In this document: piece after piece, positions 53,862-62,596 of the stretch | Position numbering within the stretch: the first letter of the stretch is position 1 | Layout: each line of letters starts with the position of its first letter | Source: Halomonas sp. ML-15 | Lineage (GTDB): Bacteria > Pseudomonadota > Gammaproteobacteria > Pseudomonadales > Halomonadaceae | Length of the DNA: 64,000 nucleotides | Assembly: GCF_014779595.1 (NCBI RefSeq) | Contig: NZ_JACXZT010000019.1 | Location: forward strand, 186,001 to 250,000 | Reading direction: 5' to 3' | Translations under genes and position numbers: made by a program | Notes under the pieces: model-generated | The model's database searches: none | What the model was told of the DNA's origin: nothing | What the model saw: the letters and a program-made list of their open reading frames with translations, nothing else

Positions 53862-54965
53862 ATGCACCGCACCGGCTTCGCCTTTCATGAGCACTGCATG
53901 TGGCACGACACGGGGCCCTGCTCGGTCTTCGATGCACCGGGAGAGTTCGTCCAGCCCGCTCCAGCGGTGGAGCATCCCGAGTCCAAGCGCCGCTTGCGCA
54001 ACCTGCTGGAAATGAGCGGTCTGATCGATGAGCTGGTGCCGCTCAAGGGGGAACCGGCCAGCGAAGAGGACCTGCTGCGCTTCCATACCGCACCTTACCT
54101 GGACAGACTGGCGGAAATGAGCGAGCGCGGCTTCGGCGATGCCGGCGAGTCTGCGCCCATACGCAAGGACAGCTACACCATCGCCCGTCGCTCCACCGGG
54201 CAAGCGATGATCGCCATGGAGGCCGTGCTTAGCGGCCAGTGCGACAACGCCTATGCGCTATGCCGGCCACCTGGCCACCATGCCGAGCGCGACCGAGGCC
54301 GGGGCTTTTGCCTGCTCGGCAATATCCCAGTGGCGATCATGGCGATGATGGCGCGACATTCACTGAGCCGGGTCGCCGTCATCGATTGGGACGTGCATCA
54401 CGGCAACGGCACCCAGCAAGCGTTCTGGGATCGCGATGACGTGCTCGCGATCTCGCTGCACCACGACAACAACTACCCACTGGACAGCGGCCACTCTAGC
54501 GAACGGGGCAGCGGCCAGGGCTTCGGCTATACCCTCAACTTGCCACTACCCGCCGGCAGCGGTATCGGCGCTTACCTCACGGCGATCGACGAGGTCGTCG
54601 TACCGGCCCTTGACCGCTATCGTCCCGAGCTGATCGTGGTGGCGTGCGGCTTCGATGCCAGCGCCATGGATCCACTCGGCTGCATGATGCTCAACAGCAG
54701 CACCTATGCGGAGATGACCAGACAGCTGCTTGACGCTGCCCATCGGCTCTGCTCGGGTCGCCTGGTCATGGTGCACGAAGGCGGCTACTCGGCGGGCTAT
54801 GTGCCGTTCTGTGGCCACGCGGTCATCCAGACCCTGGCCAAGAGTCAGACCGAGGCACAAGACCCGTTGAATGACGAAATCGCCCGCTGGGGCCAGCAAT
54901 CGCTTCAGGACCATCAGCGCCCCTGGATCGACCAGGCGGCTGCCTTGCTGGCGGACATTCGTTAG
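53862..54965 (+). CDS. histone-deacetylase-family acetylpolyamine amidohydrolase
   Basis: A 367-residue zinc-dependent deacetylase of the HDAC/acetylpolyamine amidohydrolase (AphA-like) family. Catalytic features: LCRPPGHHAERDRG (the His-His pair), VIDWDVHHGNGTQ (metal-binding Asp and His), CGFDASAMDPLG (Asp) and VHEGGYS (Tyr). Bacterial members remove acetyl groups from N-acetylputrescine, N-acetylcadaverine or acetylspermidine. The neighbouring carrier, deiminase and aminotransferase make polyamine catabolism likely. TGAGGA precedes the ATG. The family contains many substrates, so acetylpolyamine is an inference. Confidence 0.9.
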   Translation: MHRTGFAFHEHCMWHDTGPCSVFDAPGEFVQPAPAVEHPESKRRLRNLLEMSGLIDELVPLKGEPASEEDLLRFHTAPYLDRLAEMSERGFGDAGESAPIRKDSYTIARRSTGQAMIAMEAVLSGQCDNAYALCRPPGHHAERDRGRGFCLLGNIPVAIMAMMARHSLSRVAVIDWDVHHGNGTQQAFWDRDDVLAISLHHDNNYPLDSGHSSERGSGQGFGYTLNLPLPAGSGIGAYLTAIDEVVVPALDRYRPELIVVACGFDASAMDPLGCMMLNSSTYAEMTRQLLDAAHRLCSGRLVMVHEGGYSAGYVPFCGHAVIQTLAKSQTEAQDPLNDEIARWGQQSLQDHQRPWIDQAAALLADIR

Positions 54966-54997
54966 TCTAGGAAGATCACCACCCGGGCAGCCACGCC

Positions 54998-55795
54998 ATG
55001 CAACCTCCCCGTCACCCTGCCAAGCCGCCCCTGTCTCTGGCGCCAGTCGCCAAGCTGGCAGGGCTGGTGCGCTCGCCGGACTTCCTCGACGGGCTAGGGG
55101 AGGTATTGGCAGCGTACTTTCCCGGTATCAGCCATGCCGTGTTCCACTTCTCCGCTCAGGGTAGACCAACGATACTGGCCCATAACCTGGATGCTATGCG
55201 TCATCAGCGCGTCCTGGTGCCTTACGTGGAGCGCATGTACCTGCTCGACCCGATCTTCCAGCATTGGGAGCGGCACCGCGCCAGCGGCGTATGGTCACTG
55301 GACGAGCTGGCGCCAAGCGGCTTTCGCGACAGCGACTACTTCGCCACTTACTATCGCGAACTCGGCCTGCATGACGAAGCAGGAGCCTTCTTCCCCCTCA
55401 CCGAGCAGGAGTGTCTATCCCTGTCGTTCGGCTTCTATCGGCCTTCGCCCACGCCGGCACCAGAGGAGGTGCTGGCGGTCTTGACCTATCTTTTCCCCCT
55501 GCTGGAATCGCTGATAGGCCAGTTCTGGCTGGCGAGCAGCCTGCACATGCCCAACGACGATGACCAAGCCCCCAGCCAGCTGCAGGATTTCGGGCGCGAC
55601 GTGCTGAGCGATCGTGAGCGCGAGGTGGCCTGGCTGATCCTGCGTGGCCACAGCTCACCGGAAATTGCCCGCCAGCTGGGCATCACCCAGGGCACGGTCA
55701 AGAACCACCGCAAGCGGCTCTATACGCGCCTCAACATCAGCAGCCAGGCAGAGCTATTCCGCCAGTTCATGCTATTTCAGCAGCCGCCGGCGTGA
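54998..55795 (+). CDS. LuxR-type transcriptional regulator (paralogue 2)
   Basis: A 265-residue regulator with a C-terminal LuxR helix-turn-helix: VLSDREREVAWLILRGHSS then IARQLGITQGTVKNHRKRL. The N-terminal domain contains LDELAPSGFRDSDYFATYYR and ELGLHDEAGAFFPL, aligning with the regulator at 45981-46805. It closes the polyamine-type cluster and is 32 bp after the deacetylase gene, so it may be co-transcribed with it and respond to a pathway compound. The effector is unknown. Both regulators lack receiver domains. Confidence 0.87.
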   Translation: MQPPRHPAKPPLSLAPVAKLAGLVRSPDFLDGLGEVLAAYFPGISHAVFHFSAQGRPTILAHNLDAMRHQRVLVPYVERMYLLDPIFQHWERHRASGVWSLDELAPSGFRDSDYFATYYRELGLHDEAGAFFPLTEQECLSLSFGFYRPSPTPAPEEVLAVLTYLFPLLESLIGQFWLASSLHMPNDDDQAPSQLQDFGRDVLSDREREVAWLILRGHSSPEIARQLGITQGTVKNHRKRLYTRLNISSQAELFRQFMLFQQPPA

Positions 55796-55884
55796 TCCAC
55801 CATTGTCGCCCCGCTGGTCTGCTTCTAGGGTAAGAAGGCAAACCATGGAAAAGGAGCGCTGATATGCACGTGCAAGGAGCCAAG

Positions 55885-56130
55885 ATGCGTCACAAGACCC
55901 GCGGTCTGCTGAGCTTGGCGGCCATCGCCTTGACCGCGCTGATACTGGCCGGCTGCGGTGCCACCACCGGCGAACGCGCCGCCAGCGGGGCCGGTGTTGG
56001 AGCCGCAGTGGGCGCCGGGGCGGGCGCCGCCACCGGCGGCAGCGCCACCCGCGGTGCCGTGATCGGCGCTGGCGCAGGTGCCGCCGCCGGTGCGCTGACC
56101 GACGAGGAGGATATCGACCTCAGCCAGTAA
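55885..56130 (+). CDS. small glycine-zipper lipoprotein
   Basis: An 81-residue protein. A signal peptide with lipobox LILAGC (about residue 24) precedes an Ala/Gly-rich glycine-zipper stretch, GAGVGAAVGAGAGAATGG then RGAVIGAGAGAAAGALTDEE, like osmotically inducible or Slp-type envelope lipoproteins. The glycine spacing allows tight helix packing in membranes. ATG 55885 follows AAGGAG with 5-nt spacing. An alternative ATG 55864 also has AAGGAGC upstream and would add seven residues before the signal peptide. A 5-codon frame (MEKER, from 55844) precedes it and may couple translation. Confidence 0.82.
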   Translation: MRHKTRGLLSLAAIALTALILAGCGATTGERAASGAGVGAAVGAGAGAATGGSATRGAVIGAGAGAAAGALTDEEDIDLSQ

Positions 56131-56133
56131 CGC

Positions 56134-56832
56134 CTAGCGACACAGCCGGAAGCCGCGCATGCCGAAATGGAAGTGGTCGGCATGCGCGGCATTGTAGTCC
56201 GGCCCCAGCACATTGCCGAAGATATCGCAGGCGCCGTCCCGCGCCTCGCGTAGAAAGGCCCCCGCCTCGCCGTCATCGTCCCAGTCACGCTGAAGCGTCA
56301 CCCGCCGTCCATCGGCGAAGCCGAAGCCTGCCACGTCGAATGCCTCTGCGGTGGCATGCTCGCTCAAGCGCCCCGTTTCACGCCCGTAGACGTTGCGGCA
56401 GCTGTAGCTGCCGTAGTGCTCGACGCTGGTCAGACGACTGCCGAACACCGCCTCGGCGGCGGGCTGCAGCCGCTGCCGCTCGTAGATCACCCAAGCCAGC
56501 GCCAGCGGGCAGTGGGCGACGAAGCTGGCATTGAAATCGACGCTGCTGCCCTGGACCCGCACCACGTTCTCCAGCGGGCACCCCTCCACCGGCTCATGAT
56601 CGTCCAGCGCGGTATAGGCGAATTCACCGTCCGGCACCGTATCCAGCGCGGCCAGGCAGCCTTGGCGGTCGTCGGCCAACTGGCGCAGCTTCCATTTGCT
56701 GACCGGCGTCAGCGGGTCATCCACTGCCAGCGGTTCCCAAGGCGCCCAATGCTGAGGTACCGCTTCCCAGACGCGCTGATGCACCGCGGACACCGCGACG
56801 GCAACGATCAACAACAGGATAAACTTGCCCAT
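56134..56832 (-). CDS. extensin-like family protein
   Basis: A 232-residue protein with an N-terminal hydrophobic segment (FILLLIVAVAVSAVH) and a periplasmic extensin-like C-terminal domain. Conserved elements include GSYSCRNVYGRETGRLSEHATAEAFDVAGF and the C-terminal GPDYNAAHADHFHFG motif; the His/Asp-rich ends resemble peptidoglycan-linked D,D-peptidase-type folds (the first landmark is positioned near residue 140 and is read here in two parts: SCRNVYGRETGRLSEHA and TAEAFDVAGF). Function is not established. It is convergent with the glycine-zipper gene, with 3 bp between them. Confidence 0.82.
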   Translation of the reverse strand: MGKFILLLIVAVAVSAVHQRVWEAVPQHWAPWEPLAVDDPLTPVSKWKLRQLADDRQGCLAALDTVPDGEFAYTALDDHEPVEGCPLENVVRVQGSSVDFNASFVAHCPLALAWVIYERQRLQPAAEAVFGSRLTSVEHYGSYSCRNVYGRETGRLSEHATAEAFDVAGFGFADGRRVTLQRDWDDDGEAGAFLREARDGACDIFGNVLGPDYNAAHADHFHFGMRGFRLCR

Positions 56833-56954
56833 GCACTGCCACCGGCGAAAGATTCACCCTCAGCCTAAGCGCTGGGCTCCACCGATGCGATAACCCCGGA
56901 TAGCAGCAGGCCGCCCGACGGCGGCCTGGCGAGGTCGATGCATGGTGATCAAGC

Positions 56955-57935
56955 CTACTGGGCTTCAGGCGGCAGGGCCTCCTCGGGGATCTCCAGACCG
57001 GCCTCCTGGTAGTAACGCAGCGCGCCGGGATGCAGTGGCGTCGAGGTGTTGTCGAGGGCGATCTGCGCGGTCATGCCCTCCACCGGGGCGAAGCTCTCGG
57101 CGATGGCCTCGACGTTCTCCCAGTAGGCACGGGTCAGGTCGTAGGCGGTCTCCTCGTCCATGCTGCTGTTGGCGACGATGCCGATAAAGGTGCCCAGGGT
57201 AGTGGCCTCGGGGATATCGCGGTAGGTCTCGGCGGGGATGGTGGCCGGCGACAGGAACGGCAGCGCCTCGGTCACCGCCTCGAGCTGCTCATCGCTGAAC
57301 GACAGGATATGCAGCGGCCGCGACGAGTGCACCTCGGTAAAGGCCGGGATCGGCGGCACCCCGTTATAGCTGAAGCCGACAATGCGCCCGTCGACCACCG
57401 CCTCGGCGGCATCATCCATGCGCATGCGCTGGAAATCCGGCTGGATGCCCAGTACCTCGAACACCATGTCGGTGATGTACTCGCCGCCGCCGCCAATGCT
57501 GCTGGGGTTGAAGCGCTGGCCCTCGAGGTCCTCGAAGGTCTCGATATCGCGATCCTGGCGCACCGCCCAGTGCATGGTCGACGGCGCCACCCAGGTGATC
57601 ACCCGCATATCCGGGTTGTGGTGGTCGGTCTGCTGGCCTTCGCCGTGGTAGCCCTCATAGGCGCCGATGGCATCGATCAGCGCCAGGTCGATCTCGCCGC
57701 CGAGCAGGCGAATGGCGTTCTCCCGCGAGCCGCCAGTCTCGCGCACCGATATCTCGTGGTCGGTGGCACCGCTGACGATCCGCGACACCTCGGAGTAGCC
57801 GAAGTACCAGCCGCTGGCGCTGGGGGCCACGCCGATGCTCAGTGACTCACCGGCCAGCGCCGGAGTGGCGGCGACCAGCGTCGCGGACATCAGCGCCGCA
57901 CTCAGGTGACGGCGCAGGAATGCTGTGGCGTGCAT
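56955..57935 (-). CDS. TAXI-type TRAP solute-binding protein, paralogue 2
   Basis: A 326-residue periplasmic binding protein with a signal peptide ending in TPALAGE. The TAXI-family core includes ISVRETGGSRENAIRLLGGE, RFNPSSIGGGGEYITDMVF and FSYNGVPPIPAFTEVHSSRP; the overall sequence closely parallels the protein at 61382-62374. TAXI proteins bind a substrate for a fused TRAP permease. The gene is last in an operon on the minus strand (spacing 48 bp from the carboxymuconolactone-decarboxylase-like gene). AGGAGATCACTT precedes the ATG. The substrate is unknown; dicarboxylates and glutamate are known in some members. Confidence 0.9.
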   Translation of the reverse strand: MHATAFLRRHLSAALMSATLVAATPALAGESLSIGVAPSASGWYFGYSEVSRIVSGATDHEISVRETGGSRENAIRLLGGEIDLALIDAIGAYEGYHGEGQQTDHHNPDMRVITWVAPSTMHWAVRQDRDIETFEDLEGQRFNPSSIGGGGEYITDMVFEVLGIQPDFQRMRMDDAAEAVVDGRIVGFSYNGVPPIPAFTEVHSSRPLHILSFSDEQLEAVTEALPFLSPATIPAETYRDIPEATTLGTFIGIVANSSMDEETAYDLTRAYWENVEAIAESFAPVEGMTAQIALDNTSTPLHPGALRYYQEAGLEIPEEALPPEAQ

Positions 57936-57983
57936 AAGTGATCTCCTATCTTGTGCTTCTCGTGTTGTTATTACCGCTCCGTA

Positions 57984-58388
57984 TCACTCGCCGTCGCGAA
58001 ACGCGATGCCCTCCTCGGCGAGCACTTCGCGGGCCACCCGGAAGCCGTCGATGGCTGCCGGAAAGCCGCAGTAGGCCGCGCTCTGCAGCAGTACCTCGCG
58101 GATTTCCGCCGGCGTACAGCCGTTGTTGAGCGCGCCCTTGAGGTGAATCTTGAGTTCATGGGGCCGGTTGAGGGCCACCATCATGCCCAGATTGACCAGG
58201 CTGCGAGTCTGCCGCGGCAGCCCCTCGCGGGTCCAGATATCGCCCCAGCAGTTGCGAGTCACCAGCTCCTGGAGCGGCCAGCTGAAGTCGTCGGCGCCGT
58301 CCAGCGAGCGGTCGACGTAGGCGTCGCCGAGCACCTCGCGGCGCACGGCGATCCCCTGGGGATCGAGACTGTCGTTACGATGGCTCAT
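57984..58388 (-). CDS. carboxymuconolactone decarboxylase-like (CMD) family protein
   Basis: A 134-residue AhpD/CMD-fold protein. It carries the sequence GDAYVDRSLDGADDFSWPLQ, RSLVNLGMMVALNRPHELKIH and NNGCTPAEIREVLLQSAAYCG, with the family Cys pattern at the end (GCTPAE and AAYCGFPAA). It resembles 4-carboxymuconolactone decarboxylase but may have another role. ATG 58388 is chosen because AGGAG is 7 nt upstream; the in-frame GTG 58394 abuts that site. It sits 11 bp after the hydroxyacid dehydrogenase gene, within the TRAP operon. Confidence 0.87.
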   Translation of the reverse strand: MSHRNDSLDPQGIAVRREVLGDAYVDRSLDGADDFSWPLQELVTRNCWGDIWTREGLPRQTRSLVNLGMMVALNRPHELKIHLKGALNNGCTPAEIREVLLQSAAYCGFPAAIDGFRVAREVLAEEGIAFRDGE

Positions 58389-58399
58389 GGCCACTCTCC

Positions 58400-59323
58400 T
58401 CAGGCGTTGGCGGCGGCCAGCAGGTTATCGAAGGCATCGCCGAAGTAGAGCTCGTAGCTATCCTTCTCGACGTAGCCGAGATGCGGGGTGGCCACCAGCC
58501 CCGGTAGTTGCAGCATGGGATGTTCGAACAGCGGTTCCTGCTCGAAGACATCGATGCCGGCACGCCCGGGGCGGCCCGCGCGCAGCGCCGCCTCCAGGGC
58601 CCCGGAGGCGATCAGCTCGGCGCGGCTGGTGTTGATCAACACCGCCTCGGGCTGCATCAGTGCCAGATGCTCCGCCGTGACGATACCGCGGGTCTCGTCG
58701 TTGAGGCGCAAATGCAGGCTGAGCACGTCGCTGCGGGCGAACAGCTCGTCCTGGCTGGTGGCCACCTCGAGCCCATCCTCGGCGGCGCGCTGGCGGGTAC
58801 CCTCGCGCCCCCATACCAGCAGTTGCATGCCAAATGCCTGGCCGTAGCCGGCCACCAGCTTGCCGATCTTGCCGTAGCCGAAGATGCCCAGGGTGCGGCC
58901 CTTGAGGCCGGTGCCCAGGGTACGCTGCCAGCGCCCCGCCTTGAGGTTTTCGACTTCCTGAGGAATATGCCTTGTCGCTGCCATCACCAGGCCCCAGGTC
59001 AGCTCGGCGGCGGCCACCGGCGAGCCGCTCCCGGTCACCACCTTGACCCCGTGGCGCGCGCAGGCGTCTTGATCGATATGCGCCGCACCGCCGCCGGTCT
59101 GGCTGATATAGCGCAGCTTGGGCAGCCTGGCCAGCAGCGCCTCGGTGATCCAGGTCCGCTCACGGATCAGTACCAGCGCCTCGGCGTCCTTGAAGCGCTC
59201 GGCCAGGGCATCGAGATCGGTCAAGGTGTCATGGTGGATCGTCACCTCATGGCCCTCGAGCTTGGCGAAAGCATCCAAGGTACGTACTACGTCTTGATAG
59301 TCGTCGGGAATCACGATCTTCAT
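58400..59323 (-). CDS. D-2-hydroxyacid dehydrogenase family protein
   Basis: A 307-residue NAD(P)-dependent D-isomer-specific 2-hydroxyacid dehydrogenase. The Rossmann motif is TLGIFGYGKIGKLVAGYG; active-site features include INTSRAELI, the Arg-region LHLRLNDETRG, Glu in DVFEQEPL and the catalytic histidine in VATPHLGYVEKD. It interconverts D-2-hydroxy and 2-oxo acids. The ATG at 59323 overlaps the permease stop (ATGA), so translation is coupled. A much longer in-frame extension upstream is the shadow of the permease gene. The function in context is metabolism of the acid imported by the TRAP system. Confidence 0.9.
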   Translation of the reverse strand: MKIVIPDDYQDVVRTLDAFAKLEGHEVTIHHDTLTDLDALAERFKDAEALVLIRERTWITEALLARLPKLRYISQTGGGAAHIDQDACARHGVKVVTGSGSPVAAAELTWGLVMAATRHIPQEVENLKAGRWQRTLGTGLKGRTLGIFGYGKIGKLVAGYGQAFGMQLLVWGREGTRQRAAEDGLEVATSQDELFARSDVLSLHLRLNDETRGIVTAEHLALMQPEAVLINTSRAELIASGALEAALRAGRPGRAGIDVFEQEPLFEHPMLQLPGLVATPHLGYVEKDSYELYFGDAFDNLLAAANA

Positions 59324-61278
59324 TGCGCGGGTTCCTTGCCTGCTGCAGGTGAGGAGGAGCGGGGTAGCGTCGCCCGGTTGTGACGATATTGCCATCCGAA
59401 CATGCCGACGATCAGCACGATACCGATCACGTCGGTGAGCAGTTGACCGGTGATCAGCATCAGCGCCGCGACGAGCAGCAGCCCACGCTCGAGCCAGCTG
59501 CAGGGCCGCAGGAAATAGCCGATGGTCGAGCCCGCCAGGGCGATGATCCCCAGCACCCCGGACCCCACCGCCAGCGCGATTTCCAGCGCCGTGCCGTTGC
59601 CCAGCAGCGGCGGGTGGTAGATGAACATGTAGGGTATCAGGAAGCCTCCAAGCGAAATTTTGGTCGCCGTCAGGGCGGTCTTGAACCAGTGCGAACCGGC
59701 GATCGCCCCGCCGATATAGGCGGCCAGCGCCACCGGCGGCGTCACCCCGGAGAGAATCGCGAAGTAGAGGATGAACAGGTGGGACGAGAGGCTCGGTAGC
59801 CCGGCTTCGATAAACGCCGCCGCCACCACCGACGCCGCCAGCATATAGGCAGCCACCGTGGGCAGACCCATGCCGAGAATGATCGCCACCACCATCGCCA
59901 GGACCAGGGTGATCAATACATCGCCGCCGCTGACCACCAGGATCACCGAGGAGACCTTGAGGCCCAGGCCGGTGAGGCTGATCACCGAGGCGATAATGGC
60001 CACGCTGCCGATGATCACGGCGATCATCGCCGCGGTCATGGCCCCGGCCTCGAGGGCAGCCGGCAGCGACTTGATGCGCTCCCACAGCGTGCCCGGGCTG
60101 CGCCACGAGAACAGATAGATCGCCACCGCAGTGAAGTAGGCGGCTACCGCCGCGGTGGTCGGGGTGTAGCGCAGCACCAGCATGGTCACCAGCACCGCGA
60201 TCGGCACCACCAGGGTCTCGATATTGAACAACCCTTCGCGCAGCGTCGGGCGCTGCGACTTGGGTACCGGGGTGAGGCCCAGCCGCTTGGCCTCGAAGTG
60301 CACGCTCATCCAGATCGCCAGATAGAACAGCAGCGCCGGAATCAGCGCCGCGCCGATGATCTCGAGATAGCTGGTGGAGATCACGTCGGCCATGACGAAG
60401 GCCGCCGCGCCCATGATCGGCGGCAGGATCTGCCCGCCGGTGGACGCCGACGCCTCGGTGGCCGCCGCAAAGCGCGGGCTATAGCCGTTGTTCTTCATTA
60501 GCGGGATGGTGAACACCCCGGTGGTGGCCACGTTGGCCGCGGTGCTGCCGCTGATGCTGCCGAACAGCGCGCTGCACAGCGTCGCCGCCTTCGCCGGTCC
60601 CCCCGACATGCGCCCGGTGGCGGCATTGGAGAGGCGCATAAAGGTATCACCGCCGCCGGTAGTGACCAGCAGCGCACCGAACATGATGAAGATCACGATC
60701 ACCGTCGACGAAGTGCGCATCAGGCTACCGTAGATACCGGTGGGACTCATGTAGAAGGTCGCCACCAGGTCCGCCCAGCCGTAGCCGCCGTGGCCCCATA
60801 CTCCGGGCAGATAGCGCCCGAAATAGGCGTAGGCCAAGGCCACCAGCACCAGCACCGGAAACGCCAGGCCGATGGCGCGGCGGCACGCCTCCAGCAGCAG
60901 CAGGATGGCGGCGATGCCAAATATCAGATCCGCGGTGGTCGGCATCAGATAGCCGAGATCATAGAGAATGCGGTCGAAGTGGTAGATATAGTAGGCGCTG
61001 ATCGCCACCCCCATCAGTACCGGGATCACGTCGTACCAGGGCAGTCGATCGCTGTCCCGCACCCGGCAGGTATAAGCGAGGAAAATCAGCGGCAGTGCGA
61101 ACATCAGGTGGATCGCGTTCTGAGTGTTGACCGCACCGGTGATCGCCGCATAAAGGTGGAACAGTGCCATGGACACGGCAGTGGCGCGCATGACCAGAAA
61201 CCAGACGCCAGTCAGCTTGCGCTTACCGGCATCTTCGGCATATTTCTCGACAACCTGTTGCTCTCGAGGCGTATCCAT
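59320..61278 (-). CDS. fused TRAP transporter permease (TAXI-type, DctQM fusion)
   Basis: A 652-residue membrane protein joining the small (4-helix) and large (12-helix) TRAP subunits, as usual for TAXI-TRAP systems. Conserved parts include ALFGSISGSTAANVATTGVFTIPLM, read as two landmarks (ALFGSISGSTAANV and GVFTIPLMKNNGY), plus ILPPIMGAAAFVMAD and the VPVALAAY-like C-terminal region. The N terminus is cytoplasmic and charged (MDTPREQQVVEKYAEDAG). ATG 61278 follows GGGAG with 7-nt spacing; TTG 61284 is the alternative. It lies 103 bp after the first binding protein and overlaps the dehydrogenase gene. Confidence 0.93.
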   Translation of the reverse strand: MDTPREQQVVEKYAEDAGKRKLTGVWFLVMRATAVSMALFHLYAAITGAVNTQNAIHLMFALPLIFLAYTCRVRDSDRLPWYDVIPVLMGVAISAYYIYHFDRILYDLGYLMPTTADLIFGIAAILLLLEACRRAIGLAFPVLVLVALAYAYFGRYLPGVWGHGGYGWADLVATFYMSPTGIYGSLMRTSSTVIVIFIMFGALLVTTGGGDTFMRLSNAATGRMSGGPAKAATLCSALFGSISGSTAANVATTGVFTIPLMKNNGYSPRFAAATEASASTGGQILPPIMGAAAFVMADVISTSYLEIIGAALIPALLFYLAIWMSVHFEAKRLGLTPVPKSQRPTLREGLFNIETLVVPIAVLVTMLVLRYTPTTAAVAAYFTAVAIYLFSWRSPGTLWERIKSLPAALEAGAMTAAMIAVIIGSVAIIASVISLTGLGLKVSSVILVVSGGDVLITLVLAMVVAIILGMGLPTVAAYMLAASVVAAAFIEAGLPSLSSHLFILYFAILSGVTPPVALAAYIGGAIAGSHWFKTALTATKISLGGFLIPYMFIYHPPLLGNGTALEIALAVGSGVLGIIALAGSTIGYFLRPCSWLERGLLLVAALMLITGQLLTDVIGIVLIVGMFGWQYRHNRATLPRSSSPAAGKEPAQ

Positions 61279-61381
61279 TATCAAGCTCCCGCATCAGCAA
61301 GCCTACGCCGCCGACGACGAATGGACGTAATCAAACAATACCCCGCCGACGGCAGAGCCGACGACGGGGCAGTGACGGTAG

Positions 61382-62374
61382 TTACTGCGCCTCGGGGGGA
61401 ATCACCTCGTCAGGAATCTCCAGCTCAAGCTCCTGATAATAGCGCAGGGCGCCGGCGTGAAGCGGGAAGGTCGCGTTGTCGATCACGTCCTGGGGCGTCA
61501 CGCCGTCGGCCGGTGCAAAGGAGGCCGCCACCTGCTCATGGTTCTCCCAATAGGCCTTGGTGATCTCATAGACCATATCGTCGTCGAGGCTGGCATTGGC
61601 GGCCACGCCCATATAGATGCCCAACGACGTGGCTTCTTCCATGTCGCGGTAGGTACCGGCCGGAATCACCGACGGGGCCAGGAACGGCAGCTCCTCGGTC
61701 ACCAGGTCGAGCTGCTCCTCGGAGAGCGACAGCAGCTGCAGCGGGCGCGACGAGTGCACCTCGGTAAAGGCCGGAATCGGAGGCACGCCGTTATAGCTGA
61801 AGCCCACCAGACGCCCGTCGATCACGCCTTCAGCGGCATCATCGATACGCATGCGCTGGAAGTCGGGCTCGACGCCGAGGATGTCGAACACCAGTTCGGT
61901 GATGTACTCGCCGCCGCCGCCGATGCTGCTGGGGTTGAAGCGCTCGCCGTTGAGACCTTCGAAGGTTTCGATATTGGAGTCCTGACGCACCGCCCAGTGC
62001 ATGGTCGAAGGGGCGATCCAGTAGAGCAGGCGCGCATTCTCGTTGGGCGTGTCCTCGAAGCGACCAATGCCGTTATACATTTCGTAGCCGACAAGCGCCT
62101 CGGTGAAGGCCAGGTCCAGTTCGTCGCGGCCCAGGCGAATGGCGTTCTCGCGGGTGCCACCTGTCTCACGAACGGAGATCTCGTAGGGGGTATTGGCGCT
62201 GATCACTCGGGCACCTTCGGAGATACCGAAAAACCAGCCGGTACCCGTCGGCACGGCGCCAATATTCAGTGAATCCTGGGCTTGGGCGACACCGGCAGCG
62301 ATACTGCCGACCGCGAGCAGGGAGATCGGCAACAGCTGGCGAGCCTTGCGGAAGGACTTGAGCGTAGCGTTCAT
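61382..62374 (-). CDS. TAXI-type TRAP solute-binding protein, paralogue 1
   Basis: A 330-residue periplasmic binding protein with a signal peptide (about 32 residues, ending GVAQAQD). It has TAXI motifs SVRETGGTRENAIRLGRDE, NPSSIGGGGEYITELVFD and FSYNGVPPIPAFTEVHSSRP, which are nearly shared with the paralogue at 56955-57935. GAGG lies before the ATG. It is the first gene of the minus-strand operon and delivers substrate to the fused permease directly downstream. Having two closely related binding proteins with one permease suggests two substrates or two expression conditions. Confidence 0.92.
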   Translation of the reverse strand: MNATLKSFRKARQLLPISLLAVGSIAAGVAQAQDSLNIGAVPTGTGWFFGISEGARVISANTPYEISVRETGGTRENAIRLGRDELDLAFTEALVGYEMYNGIGRFEDTPNENARLLYWIAPSTMHWAVRQDSNIETFEGLNGERFNPSSIGGGGEYITELVFDILGVEPDFQRMRIDDAAEGVIDGRLVGFSYNGVPPIPAFTEVHSSRPLQLLSLSEEQLDLVTEELPFLAPSVIPAGTYRDMEEATSLGIYMGVAANASLDDDMVYEITKAYWENHEQVAASFAPADGVTPQDVIDNATFPLHAGALRYYQELELEIPDEVIPPEAQ

Positions 62375-62596
62375 CGGGTTTACCTCGATTATGTTGTTAT
62401 ATGCAACGTTTTAGCAACGGATCAATATAATAGTTGTATCTCGGCATCCGTTCGGTTCGGCGTGAGTGGCCTCCTTGGGCAACGACTGCCCTTGAACAGA
62501 ATATAGTGGAGTATTGCGCGGGGTTGTAGATGCATATCGGCAACAGGCAATAGTCATTCATGATCCCGCCATCGCGAAATACGATGGCAAAAATTC
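62375..62596. promoter_or_regulatory. AT-richer control region upstream of the TAXI operon
   Basis: A 222-bp gap between the LysR gene end and the TAXI binding-protein start, holding the TRAP operon promoter on the minus strand. It is noticeably AT-richer than surrounding DNA near 62395-62440 (for example the stretch ATCAATATAATAGTTG). A likely LysR-type operator (T-N11-A) is expected here but I cannot assign a unique one. Confidence 0.4.

Noticed and set aside
55844-55861. A 5-codon frame (MEKER) before the glycine-zipper gene
   Set aside because: Too short to call as a gene; it may only be part of the leader.
59324-60106. Long N-terminal extension of the hydroxyacid dehydrogenase frame
   Set aside because: It is a shadow frame within the fused TRAP permease; the dehydrogenase start at 59323 matches the family N terminus and has its own ribosome-binding site.
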